Shown here piece by piece: positions 55,901 through 60,966 of a stretch of 64,000 nt of DNA. The DNA comes from Nisaea sp. Its GTDB lineage: Bacteria; Pseudomonadota; Alphaproteobacteria; Thalassobaculales; Thalassobaculaceae. The number at the start of each line of letters is the position of its first letter. The first letter of the stretch is position 1. A model generated the notes under the pieces. That model saw nothing but the letters and a program-made list of their open reading frames with translations, was not told the origin of the DNA and ran no database searches. The translations under genes were made by a program, and so were the position numbers. The stretch spans positions 812,927 to 876,926 of the forward strand of contig NZ_JAXMNY010000002.1 in assembly GCF_034670185.1 (NCBI RefSeq). Direction: 5' to 3'.

Positions 55901-58900
55901 GGCGGCGACGGCGAAGATACCCTCGGCGGCGGACGCGGCGATGACAGTCTCGACGGTGGTGACGGCAACGACACCCTGACGGCCGGCAGCGGCAACGACG
56001 TGCTGGTCGGCGGCGCGGGCGACGACGTCCTGGAAGGCGAATCCGGCAGCGACACGCTCTCCGGCGGTGCCGGCGCGGACCGGTTCTACGGCGAACTCTC
56101 GGATCTCAACGGCGATGTCATCGAGGATTACAGTGCTGAAGACGGCGACGTCGTGGTTGTCGACAGCAGTATCGACGCGGACGACATCACCCTGACGGTC
56201 GCCGACGGCAGGACCACGGTCTCCATCGACACCAACCATAACGGCCATGCCGAAGCGACCTTTGTCCTGAATAGCGCCTTCACCGCGGTCGAAGCGGACA
56301 GCCATCACGGCAAGACCACGCTCTCCTTCACCCCGGCAGAGCCGGACGAGAACAGCGCCACCGAAGGCGACGACAGCCTGCTCGGCACCAGCGCGGACGA
56401 CACCATTGACGGGCTCGCCGGCAACGACACGATCGATGGCGGCGACGGTAACGATCTGGTCTCCGGCGGCGCGGGCAATGACACGGTCACTGGCGGTGCG
56501 GGCGACGATACCGTGCTCGGCAATTCCGGTGACGATACGCTCGGCGGCGGGACGGGTAACGACAGCCTCGATGGCGGCACGGGCGACGATACGCTGACTG
56601 CCGGCGAAGGCAGCGACACTCTTGTCGGTAGCTTCGGCAGCGACCGTCTTGAAGGCGGTGCTGGCAGCGACACGCTCTACGGCGACGGCGGCAGCGCCTC
56701 CGACGTCGAGACGGCAACCGTCCGCATCGATTCCTCGAATTTCAGCGAGACCGGCAGCGGCTTCACGGTCACCGCGACCCGCGCGCTTTCGAACGGCAGC
56801 CAGAGCGACGCCAGCGTCGACAACATCGTCATCGAGCGGGATGCGCTCGGTGTCGAAGGCACGATGACAACGGGCGGCATTCCCAATCAGCTCGGTTATG
56901 ACCCGGCCCTCGGCTTCTCCGAGGAACTGATCGTCGATTTCGACAACACCGCCAGCGGCGCCAGCGTTGATGTCCTGCGGTTGTTCTCCAGTGAGGGGAA
57001 TGGCGGCGAGCAGGGCCACTGGGCGGCCTATCGGGACGGCGAACTTGTCGGCGAGGACGATTTCACGGCCCCGAGCGGCGACCAGACCACGGTCACCATC
57101 GATGTGGATGGCGGCTTCGACAGGCTTGTCTTCTCGGCGACCGATTATGCGGGCGGCGATGACGGCAACGCCCATGACAGCAGCGATTATCTGATCCGCA
57201 GCATCGAGGTCACCACCGATCCGAGCCTGTCGGCGGCGGCGGACGACACCCTGATCGGCGATGCCGGTGACGATGTCATCTATGGCCAGCAGGGCAATGA
57301 CGTGCTCGACGGCGGCGACGGCAACGACCTGCTTGAAGGCGGCGACGGTAACGACACCCTGATCGGCGGCAACGCCGAAACGTCCGAAGAGCTTGGCCCC
57401 GAGTTGATCGTCAATGGCGATTTCGAGAATCTCCCGGGCAACCTGACCCACGGCAACTGGGGCACCTTCACGGCCATCGACGGCTGGACCGCGGAAGACC
57501 TGACCCCGACCAGCGGCGGCACCGCGCCGATCGAGATCCAGCAAGGTGTCGTGGGAGGCGCGCCGCAACAGCCGGACGACTGGGCCGACGACAACCATGT
57601 CGCCGAACTCGACAGCCACCCGGAAAACGGCGGTACCTCCGGCGACACGAATGTGCTGATGGCGCAGACTGTAAATGTCGCGGAAGACGGCGAGTTCCGC
57701 TTCAGCTTCGACTTCGCAGCACGCCAGCTCGGAAATCAGGTCTCGGAAACCAGCGAACTGACCGTCTGGGTGGACGGCCAGAAGGTACTGGAGATCGACG
57801 ACGCGGCCCGGGAATGGACGCACCAGACCCTTTCCGTCAGCCTGACGGCGGGCGCCCATGTCATTGCCTTCAGCGGCGGCGACGCGGACGGCACATCGGA
57901 CCAGTACGGCGCCTTGATCGACAATGTCTCGCTGCGGCAAATCGCTGAAGCGAGCCTGAACGACACACTCATCGGCGGCGCGGGCGACGACGTGATTTCC
58001 GGCGGCACCGGCGCGGACAGCCTGGTGGGCGGCGCCGGCAACGATGTCTTCCGCGGCACGGCTGCGGAGCTCGAAGGCGACCAGATCGGCGACTACCAGG
58101 CAGGTGATTCAATCGTCCTCACCGGTCTCGAGCTCGCGGACGGCGATGTCAGTCTGATTGCGGATGGGGCGAACACGCGGGTCTGGGTCGACACCGATAA
58201 TGACGGCGTGCCGGACACCTCCTTCCTGCTGGTCGGCAGTTTCGACAGCGTCACTGTTTCCAGCGACGGCGACAGCACTCTCACTTTTGCTGCCGGCCCC
58301 GGCGAGGAAGAAGACGAGGCCATCTACGGCACCGAAGGCGACGATTCCCTCGGTGGAACCGAGAACGACGATGTGCTGGACGGGCTGGGCGGTAACGACA
58401 CGTTGAACGGCCTGGCCGGAGACGATGTGGTCTATGGCGGCGACGGCGACGACCGGGTCAGCGGCGGCGACGGCAGCGACACCCTTTACGGCGGCGCCGG
58501 TTCGGACAGTCTGTATGCCGATGCGGACGATGCCGTGATCGATGGCGGCGACGGCTACGATCAGGCCTTCATTAACATCCGCCAGGCGCGCGACGGCGCC
58601 GACTTCCAGAATGTCGAGCAGATCAATCTGACCGCGAACGCATCGTGGGAATCCGGCTGGTCCCTGCTGACCTCCACCGATATCGACGGTGACGGCGACG
58701 AGGACATGATCTGGCGTAACGACAACAGCGGCCGGGTCACGGCCTGGGCCATGGAAGGCTCCGTGGTTGTCGAGCGCAGCAGCCTGGGGACCCTGGACAA
58801 TAACTGGTCGGTCGAGGCGATCGAGGACTTCAACGGCGACGGAACCAACGATCTGCTGATCCGGAACAGCGCCACCGACGCGGTCTCGGTCTGGGAGATC

Positions 58901-59845
58901 GACGGAACGGCCGAGCCGACCAAGGGTTTCTCCGGCTTCCTCGGGAATAACTGGGACATCCTTGGCACCGGTGATTTCGACGGCGACGGCAAGGAAGACT
59001 TCATTGCCCGGAACGACAATGGCGGAGCGGCCTCGGTCTGGCGCATGGATGGCTCCACCCCGCTCGAGAAGAGCTATGCGGGCACCATCGGCGCGGACTG
59101 GGATCTGGAATCGGTCGCTGACTTCAATGGCGACGGTAAGGACGATCTGCTGCTGCGTAACAGCAATACCGGCACCGTCTCTGTCTGGGAAATGGACGGC
59201 GGCACGGCCTCGAACAAGAGCTATGCCGGCATCCTGAACTCAGACTGGGATGTCGAGCACGTCTCCGACATGAATGGCGACGGCAAGGACGATCTGGTCT
59301 TGCGCAATACCGCAGACGGCTCCGTCTCTGTCTGGGAAATGAACGGCGGCATTGCCTCGAACAAAGGCTATGTCGGCACCCTCAGCTCCGACTGGTCGGT
59401 CGAGGGCTTCGCGGACTTCAACGGCGACGGCACGAACGACATGCTGATCCGCAACGACAATGGCGCGGTCTCCGTCTGGGAGATGGATGGAGCAACATTG
59501 CTCAATGCCGGCTATGCAGGCGATATGACCTCCGACTGGACAGTGCGCGGCCTCGCCGATTTCAACGGCGATGGCAAAGCGGACATCCTGGCCGAAAATA
59601 CCTCGACCGGTGCAGTCACTGTCTGGGAGATGGACGGCTCGACGGCGACCAACAAGGGCTTCGTGAAATCGCTTGGCGCAGGCGAGAGCATTACCGACAT
59701 CGCCGACGTCAACGGCGACGGCAAGGCGGATATCCAGATTACATCCGCCGCCAACGACGGCGTCTCCTACTGGGAGATGGATGGCAGCGACCTGAAGAAA
59801 GTCGTGCAGGGCGGTCACTATTACATCGATACGCCGTTCATCTAG
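43931..59845 (+). CDS. Giant RTX calcium-binding protein, 5304 residues
   Basis: A huge acidic, Gly/Asp-rich protein of roughly half a megadalton, built mostly of RTX nonapeptides (GGxGxDxUx) that fold as calcium-binding beta-rolls outside the cell. In order: three haemolysin-type Ca-binding-related modules (about 44180-44510, 44920-45250, 45660-45990); RTX blocks; array A of 30 units (residues 1254-1523); array B of 26 units (1800-2033); a beta-sandwich-like domain (50345-50850) with a second copy at 56708-57230; a jelly-roll-like domain (57385-57955); and eight FG-GAP-like repeats to the end. There is no N-terminal signal peptide, so type I secretion is likely, although no ABC/MFP genes are nearby. 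Probable role: adhesin, S-layer-like or matrix protein. Confidence 0.9.
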   Translation: MAELNGTNGNDRLNGTAAADTINGGAGADTIDGGAGADSLIGGTGDDLLLGSAGADSSVNELAYDDTLDGGAGNDTLRAGGGNDTYEFRIGGGRDEILDEYHIYPKNPLGGLQPVQQVDGGFDTLRFGSGLSADDLWITVSGGDLYVAIKQPGVDLFDSDDLVVIQGWADTDTRIEQFEFDDGTIWTSADILENISGSNGDDTIDWNTSEEITVSSGDGDDSVNSGSGSDSIDGGVGSDTVNAGAGSDAVFGDEGGDLLFGEDGDDTLGGGSGDDTIDGGDGDDSIDGGDGDDLLRGSGGERGNVNEEAGNDTLSGGAGADTLRGGGGDDVYRYGVGDGQDQIHDEYINTQMAPGGQVVLFTRDQFAGNDVLSFEDGITASDIWIDLVGDDLIVGIRDGVSDILDLDDQITIIDWRDSLNRIETFEFGDGSQMDVTDILQNISGSAGDDALTWSGTDNTEMDGAGGNDFLSAAGGNDTLSGGDGDDTIRLGNGRNLGDGGDGADSIYGGTGKDTISGGGGDDFIDGGAGEDVLMGNDGNDTIRGSAGQRGTINEAAASDTLSGGAGDDELRGGGGNDSYVYRAGEGRDTILDEYVFTGQSPLGAVYSPIDKNGGEADSLQLVGDDILQNTTFSLDGSTLNVSIWQPGAASLDDYDDLVQIQRWTEDFRRVEGFEFTDDGVTITDDQLMDVFGSITNGNDVIDADFIGLGFNAGAGDDQVNGSAYADRFEGGAGDDTLSGAGGNDVLLGGDGNDSLVGGSGDDLLEGGAGSDTLVGGSGADTFSGTPDSFNGDLIADYDDQDVLRFDDTLFSESAVTLTPENGQTTVEIDTDGDGAPNVTFTVNGEFLGAQVTQNGGNTELKFSTDSLDDTLSGTADDDTLNGGAGSDDISGGDGDDFLIGGDGNDTMDGEGGNDTLLGGLGNDSLDGGDGNDSVVADAGNDTIDGGAGNDVLEGGDGADTVSGGAGDDTLDGGADDDLVVGGSGDDVLDGGSGDDTVLGGEGNDSAEGGSGEDTVLGGAGDDTLDGGDGNDLVDGGAGDDSLDGGAGDDTVLGNTGQDTLNGGDGNDSVDGGADNDIAFGGAGNDTVLGGDGDDTLDGGDGNDLVDGGTGNDTVTGGAGDDTVLGGDGEDTLGGGDGNDSLDGGADNDTLTAGAGDDTLIGGSGDDVAEGGSGDDSLDGGSGDDSLSGDAGNDTLEGGSGNDSLVGGSDDDLLIGGAGDDTLSGEAGNDTLFGDGVEDTVIGNDWDEFNEDEGSVSGSDGGDIVSGSDGGDSVSGSDGGDSVSGSDGGDSVSGSDGGDSVSGSDGGDSASGSDGGDSVSGSNGGDSVSGSDGGDSVSGSDGGDSVSGSDGGDSVSGSDGGDSISGSDGGDSVSGSDGGDSVSGSNGGDSVSGSDGGDSVSGSDGGDSVSGSDGGDSVSGSNGGDSVSGSDGGDSVSGSDGGDSVSGSDGGDSVSGSDGGDSVSGSDGGDSVSGSDGGDSVSGSDGGDSVSGSDGGDSVSGSDGGDSVSGSDGGDSVSGADGDDTVVGEDTSDGGFDEDDFTVTGGTGDDTISGDGGDDTLSGGDSDDVLIGDDTTGGGSVAASGNDLLDGGAGNDIAFGGAGDDTIDGGTGDDTLVGGIGNDSVIGGDGDDLMLGEEGEDTLLGGAGSDTLVGGDGNDLVDGGDDSDLLFGSAGDDTVDGGAGDDTVLGGTGDDVVRGGAGSDLLYGGDGVDTFSGTAAELNGDIIADYDQDGGDAIQVDGVILSADAFSFESADGKTTVSVDTTGNGTADTTFTVLGDYSSVTTSEVDGNTRLLFGNDTISGGDGNDTVSGGDGNDTVSGGDGNDTVSGGDGNDTVSGGDGNDTVSGGDGNDTVSGGDGNDTVSGGDGNDTVSGGDGNDTVSGGDGNDTVSGGDGNDTVSGGDGNDTVSGGDGNDTVSGGDGNDTVSGGDGNDTVSGGDGNDTVSGGDGNDTVSGGDGNDTVSGGDGNDTVSGGDGNDTVSGGDGNDTVSGGDGNDTVSGGDGNDTVSGGDGNDTVSGGDGNDTVSGGDGNDTVTGGATPGDDSLVGTDGDDTITGLAGDDTIDGLAGDDLIDGMDGDDTVTGGAGNDTALGGDGDDTLDGGDGDDSLDGGAGNDSLEGGAGNDSLTGGDGSDAPVTETGRIDGSNFTSTDSGFRITATRSLENGDRSEPSVDHVTSSSEGLGVDGATGGPSGQLGYDPGLGFSEELIVEFDNLGTGATVEIARLFGNEGNGGEQGHWTAYRDGEVVGESDFTSDSGGSATLTIDVSGGFDKLVFTATDYADGPNGGSDASDYLVKSIEFTTETTASGSDDTLIGGAGDDVLDGGAGADSLDGGADNDLISAGDGDDTALGGDGDDTIDGGDGNDLVDGMDGDDTVTGGAGDDTVLGGAGEDTLGGGTGDDSLDGGDGNDILTAGEGSDTLAGGSGDDLAEGGAGDDQVSGGTGDDTLSGGDGADSLDGGSGDDLLEGGAGSDTLTGGDGADSFVGDVADLNGDLISDYDADEGDLVIANAEFGDDAVSLTVDNGTTTVSIDSTGDGNADATFTVNGEYHSVSTTTENGATSISFSPDVTATPGDDSLLGTDGDDTISGLAGNDTIDGGDGNDLVDGMDGDDTVTGGAGDDTVLGGAGEDTLGGGLGNDILDGGADNDTLTAGEGADTLSGGAGDDNLDGGDGDDLLEGGAGSDILAGGSGADSFVGDVADLNGDLIADYDADEGDLVIANAEFGDDAVTLDYANGQTTVSIDAGGENATFTVNGEYHSVTTSTDNGATSISFSPDVTASEGDDSLTGTSGDDTISGLGGDDTINGGDGNDLLDGGDGNDTVTGGNGDDTVLGGAGDDTLGGGLGDDSLDGGSGNDTLTAGQGNDTLDGGDGNDLVDGGLGDDTLTGGAGDDTVLGGEGNDTLGGGTGNDSLDGHTGDDILTAGAGDDTLSGGDGNDFLDGGADNDSLDGHTGNDTLSAGAGDDTLSGGDGNDVLDGGDGDDSLDGHTGNDSLAAGAGDDTVAAGDGDDTLDGGDGNDVLDGGTGNDALDGGAGDDSLVAGNGADTLDGGDGNDTLDGGEGSDSLAGGAGSDELSGGIGDDVLDGSDDDDLLEGGAGADTLAGGAGADSFVGSLTDLNGDNITDYNPEDGDLVIANAEFDDAAVTLTVANGETTVVIDTNGDGSAEATFTMAGEFNSVSTVTEDGATSLSFSPDVTASEGDDSLVGTDGDDTLTGLGGDDTIDGGDGNDLVDGGDGNDTVTGGAGDDTVLGGAGEDTLGGGTGNDSLDGGTGNDILTAGDGDDTLVGGDGNDVAEGGAGNDTLFGGDGSDALSGDAGDDRLDGGAGDDTLIGGEGSDTLSGGAGRDSLNGGEGGDLYEWSVDSNSNIRHLQTGDPENPTSVGDAETFDPTNPGHAQYDNYKDDGDTGIDTLTGTDGNDNIALDFGGERLQGIEVIDGGAGDDVLDLASSRYGYDDATLIGGDGNDVLWGNQGEDYLDGGADNDWLAGNSGDDTADGGAGDDRLDGNSGNDSLLGGDGADTLNGGSDADTLDGGDGEDLLEGGSGDDNLEGGDGNDTLNGGTGADTLRGGEGEDLFKGSAADLNGDTLADYTGGEIVSVTNATFGADAVTLTVDNGQTTVAIDSTGSGSADTTFTIDGEYRGVIASDGSGSTDLVFTEEVQGRVIIGTPNRDDITGTEGDDTISALSDNDTVYGGEGDDLVSGMDGNDRLYGEAGDDSLSGGNGYDHLSGGEGNDLLDGGADSDLLDGGEGDDSLDGGAGNDYLSGGDGNDLVDGGDGRDYIVGGDGNDTLYGGADYDRITGGDGDDLIDSGADSDHVSGGAGNDTVYGRDGNDKISGQDGDDSIEGGDGKDTLVGNAGDDTLDGGAGRDKLQGGDGNDVLNGGADRDSLSGQDGDDSIIGGDGNDYLVGGDGNDTVDAGADDDYVLAGDGDDNVDGGDGDDYLRGNDGDDTMSGGAGNDSISGDDGDDVLDGGAGDDTVTGGDGNDIVFGGDGEDTLGGGRGDDSLDGGDGNDTLTAGSGNDVLVGGAGDDVLEGESGSDTLSGGAGADRFYGELSDLNGDVIEDYSAEDGDVVVVDSSIDADDITLTVADGRTTVSIDTNHNGHAEATFVLNSAFTAVEADSHHGKTTLSFTPAEPDENSATEGDDSLLGTSADDTIDGLAGNDTIDGGDGNDLVSGGAGNDTVTGGAGDDTVLGNSGDDTLGGGTGNDSLDGGTGDDTLTAGEGSDTLVGSFGSDRLEGGAGSDTLYGDGGSASDVETATVRIDSSNFSETGSGFTVTATRALSNGSQSDASVDNIVIERDALGVEGTMTTGGIPNQLGYDPALGFSEELIVDFDNTASGASVDVLRLFSSEGNGGEQGHWAAYRDGELVGEDDFTAPSGDQTTVTIDVDGGFDRLVFSATDYAGGDDGNAHDSSDYLIRSIEVTTDPSLSAAADDTLIGDAGDDVIYGQQGNDVLDGGDGNDLLEGGDGNDTLIGGNAETSEELGPELIVNGDFENLPGNLTHGNWGTFTAIDGWTAEDLTPTSGGTAPIEIQQGVVGGAPQQPDDWADDNHVAELDSHPENGGTSGDTNVLMAQTVNVAEDGEFRFSFDFAARQLGNQVSETSELTVWVDGQKVLEIDDAAREWTHQTLSVSLTAGAHVIAFSGGDADGTSDQYGALIDNVSLRQIAEASLNDTLIGGAGDDVISGGTGADSLVGGAGNDVFRGTAAELEGDQIGDYQAGDSIVLTGLELADGDVSLIADGANTRVWVDTDNDGVPDTSFLLVGSFDSVTVSSDGDSTLTFAAGPGEEEDEAIYGTEGDDSLGGTENDDVLDGLGGNDTLNGLAGDDVVYGGDGDDRVSGGDGSDTLYGGAGSDSLYADADDAVIDGGDGYDQAFINIRQARDGADFQNVEQINLTANASWESGWSLLTSTDIDGDGDEDMIWRNDNSGRVTAWAMEGSVVVERSSLGTLDNNWSVEAIEDFNGDGTNDLLIRNSATDAVSVWEIDGTAEPTKGFSGFLGNNWDILGTGDFDGDGKEDFIARNDNGGAASVWRMDGSTPLEKSYAGTIGADWDLESVADFNGDGKDDLLLRNSNTGTVSVWEMDGGTASNKSYAGILNSDWDVEHVSDMNGDGKDDLVLRNTADGSVSVWEMNGGIASNKGYVGTLSSDWSVEGFADFNGDGTNDMLIRNDNGAVSVWEMDGATLLNAGYAGDMTSDWTVRGLADFNGDGKADILAENTSTGAVTVWEMDGSTATNKGFVKSLGAGESITDIADVNGDGKADIQITSAANDGVSYWEMDGSDLKKVVQGGHYYIDTPFI
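44180..45990 (+). repeat. Three haemolysin-type Ca-binding-related modules
   Basis: Three related modules of about 110 residues start near 44180, 44920 and 45660. Each runs from a GGNDTYEF/DVYRYG/DSYVYR strand through GRDEILDEY-like, DDLWITVSGGDLYVAI-like and a terminal FEFDDGT-like segment. They alternate with RTX blocks in the N-terminal 700 residues of the giant protein. They resemble the haemolysin-type calcium-binding-related family and occur only here in this gene. Confidence 0.75.
47690..48499 (+). repeat. Tandem array A: thirty 27-bp units (SVSGSDGGD)
   Basis: Thirty head-to-tail, in-frame 27-bp units encode SVSGSDGGD with few changes (I, A or N substitutions; the last unit is SVSGADGDD). 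Compared with the RTX consensus GGxGxDxUx, the second Gly is Ser throughout. Differences between units are mainly silent. A 108-bp block (48080-48187) is repeated almost exactly at 48188-48295, showing duplication of four units together. Confidence 0.95.
49328..50029 (+). repeat. Tandem array B: twenty-six 27-bp units (TVSGGDGND)
   Basis: Twenty-six in-frame 27-bp units encode the canonical RTX nonapeptide phase TVSGGDGND; the first unit has TI. Protein identity is almost total, and DNA differences are limited to a few silent third positions in the Thr, Ser, Gly and Asn codons. It lies between an LNGD module and the first beta-sandwich-like domain. Confidence 0.96.
50345..50850 (+). other. 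Beta-sandwich-like domain, copy 1
   Basis: About 168 residues without RTX motifs, inserted in the giant protein: TGRIDGSNFTSTDSGFRITA ... GQLGYDPGLGFSEELIVEF ... QGHWTAYRDGEVVGESDF ... SDYLVKSIEF. Strand-rich composition suggests a carbohydrate- or ligand-binding sandwich. A close paralogue lies at 56708-57230. Confidence 0.7.
56708..57230 (+). other. Beta-sandwich-like domain, copy 2
   Basis: A second copy of the domain at 50345-50850, with the same landmarks: VRIDSSNFSETGSGFTVTAT, NQLGYDPALGFSEELIVDF, QGHWAAYRDGELVGEDDF and SDYLIRSIEV. It is followed by a short RTX block and then the jelly-roll-like domain. Confidence 0.7.
57385..57955 (+). other. Jelly-roll-like domain in the giant RTX protein
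   Basis: About 190 residues beginning GPELIVNGDFEN and ending GALIDNVSLRQI. This opening and closing pattern is seen in galactose-binding-like/DUF642-like domains. FRFSFDFAARQLG and ELTVWVDGQKVLEID lie between. Cell-wall or polysaccharide binding is a reasonable inference. Confidence 0.65.
58640..59845 (+). repeat. Eight C-terminal FG-GAP/VCBS-like repeats
   Basis: The last 400 residues consist of eight units of about 47 residues. Each has a calcium-loop motif D-[FIMV]-[ND]-G-D-G-x-x-D followed by a variable part and V-x-[VYA]-W-x-M-[DE]-G, for example DFNGDGKDDLLLRN then VSVWEMDG. Integrin-alpha-like repeats of this type form beta-propellers, and eight units could make one complete propeller. 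The protein ends at VQGGHYYIDTPFI without an obvious RTX-type secretion tail. Confidence 0.85.
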
Positions 59846-59853
59846 GATCCAGT

Positions 59854-59881
59854 ACCCGGGGGCGATCACCGCCCCCGGTAT
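59854..59881 (+). terminator. Hairpin after the giant RTX gene
   Basis: A perfect 9-bp stem, CCGGGGGCG/CGCCCCCGG (59857-59865 with 59871-59879), can be extended by TAC/GTA pairs with a bulge. It sits 11 bases after the stop and before the convergent GST gene. A U-tract is lacking, so intrinsic termination may be weak. Confidence 0.55.
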
Positions 59882-59896
59882 TCCACCCGCCGATTA

Positions 59897-60568
59897 CTAC
59901 CCGGCCAGATGCATCGCCGGGTCGCGGACCGCATCGAAGCTCGGCCGGGCAGACACCTGGTCGTAATATCGGGCGAGGTTCGGCGAAAGCGCATCCTCCC
60001 CCGCCAGAAGTGCCCAGCGATGCACCCGGATGGTCATCGGGATATCGCCGTAGCTCCATCTGTCATCCGCGATATGTCCTGTCCGGGAAAGCTGGTCCTC
60101 GACAATGCTCCATGCCCGGGTGAGCGCCGCCCGTGCCGCTTCCGCGACCTGTGGCTCGCGCTGCTCTTCCGGCAGCCGGATGGTGTGTTTCACCAAAGTG
60201 TGCATCGGCGGGATAAGTTCGTTGTTCTCCCACATGATCCAGCGGCTTGCCGAGGCGAAGCGCTCTGTGTCGGAACCGTAGAACCTGTCCGGGTCATATT
60301 TCATGGCGAGATATTGCAGAATCGCATTCGATTCCCAGAGTACGAAGCCATCATCCAGGATTGTCGGGACCGTACCGTTCGGGTTCATTGCCCGATATTC
60401 AGCTGTATCCACCACGCCGAAAGCCTGATTGCCTTTCGCCACATGGCCGTGCGCGCCCATCGTTCCACTCGCCAGAACAAGTTCGTGCGGCAGCCCCAGT
60501 TCCGCCATCGCCAGCAGCACTTTCTGTGTCCGCGCGGATGTCGGCCGCCCCCAGATCTTGATACTCAT
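59897..60568 (-). CDS. Glutathione S-transferase family protein
   Basis: A 223-residue GST. The N-terminal thioredoxin-like domain begins IKIWGRPTSARTQKVLLAM, with a Ser/Thr in the usual catalytic region. It carries the GSH-binding NPNGTVPTILDDGFVLWESNA with the conserved cis-Pro and Glu-Ser pair. A helical C-terminal domain follows with SYGDIPMTIRVHRWALL, holding the capping Asp. The ATG at 60568 starts at the first strand; in-frame starts at 60586 and 60598 add up to ten residues. It stands alone, between two RTX genes and on the opposite strand. The substrate is unknown. Confidence 0.87.
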   Translation of the reverse strand: MSIKIWGRPTSARTQKVLLAMAELGLPHELVLASGTMGAHGHVAKGNQAFGVVDTAEYRAMNPNGTVPTILDDGFVLWESNAILQYLAMKYDPDRFYGSDTERFASASRWIMWENNELIPPMHTLVKHTIRLPEEQREPQVAEAARAALTRAWSIVEDQLSRTGHIADDRWSYGDIPMTIRVHRWALLAGEDALSPNLARYYDQVSARPSFDAVRDPAMHLAG

Positions 60569-60598
60569 ACCCGCTTCGCTCCGCATATGTTCCCTCAC

Positions 60599-60966
60599 GC
60601 AGGAAACAACCTAGCGCGTCGATGCTCACGCCGTCAGTGACGTTTAATGGTTTCGGCCAGCCCGTCCCTCTCAATTCAACCGGCTTGTGAATGAAGGCCT
60701 GGATCACACCTTACAAAATGAACGGTTGTGATGTTGTGGTGCAGCGACGGCTTATCGCACGCGAATTGCTCTGATTTTCTTTATGAAGATAACTATTTTT
60801 TAGGGCTTTTCAGATAAACTCCAAACTATGTCGCCTCCCAATAGGATGTATTTAGATAAATTTTTATTGAAATTATCTTCAAACATCTCTATTCAAGGTA
60901 ACGTATGGTCAACAGAAGTCCCGGCCGGAGAAGCCTGCCGGTTTCGCCCGCGCTCTGGAGCAAAGA
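60599..60966. promoter_or_regulatory. AT-rich region upstream of the second RTX gene
   Basis: About 370 bases without a gene, strongly AT-rich between 60770 and 60900. A weak promoter-like pair is TTGAAA (60867-60872) and TATTCA (60890-60895) with 17-base spacing, which would start transcription about 65 bases before the ATG. No clear dyad was found. Confidence 0.4.

Larger units (their letters stand above)
46268..58290 (+). repeat. Eight dispersed copies of an LNGD spacer module
   Basis: A module of about 85 residues recurs between RTX blocks, starting near 46268, 49064, 51377, 52010, 53255, 54650, 56078 and 58043. Each begins D-x-F-x-G...LNGD-x-I-x-DY. A long strand-rich stretch with TTV-x-ID-x-x-GDG-x-A-x-x-TF follows, and the module closes with SFSPDV-like residues before the next RTX block. 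The copies at 51377 and 52010 are nearly identical at protein level. The module also occurs twice in the next RTX gene (about 62200 and 63346). Confidence 0.8.

Noticed and set aside
50507..57940. Very long open frames on the minus strand across the giant RTX gene
   Set aside because: The repetitive GGC/GAC codon pattern has no stop codons when read antisense. The translations are low-complexity Val/Ala or Ser/Pro strings with no family resemblance.
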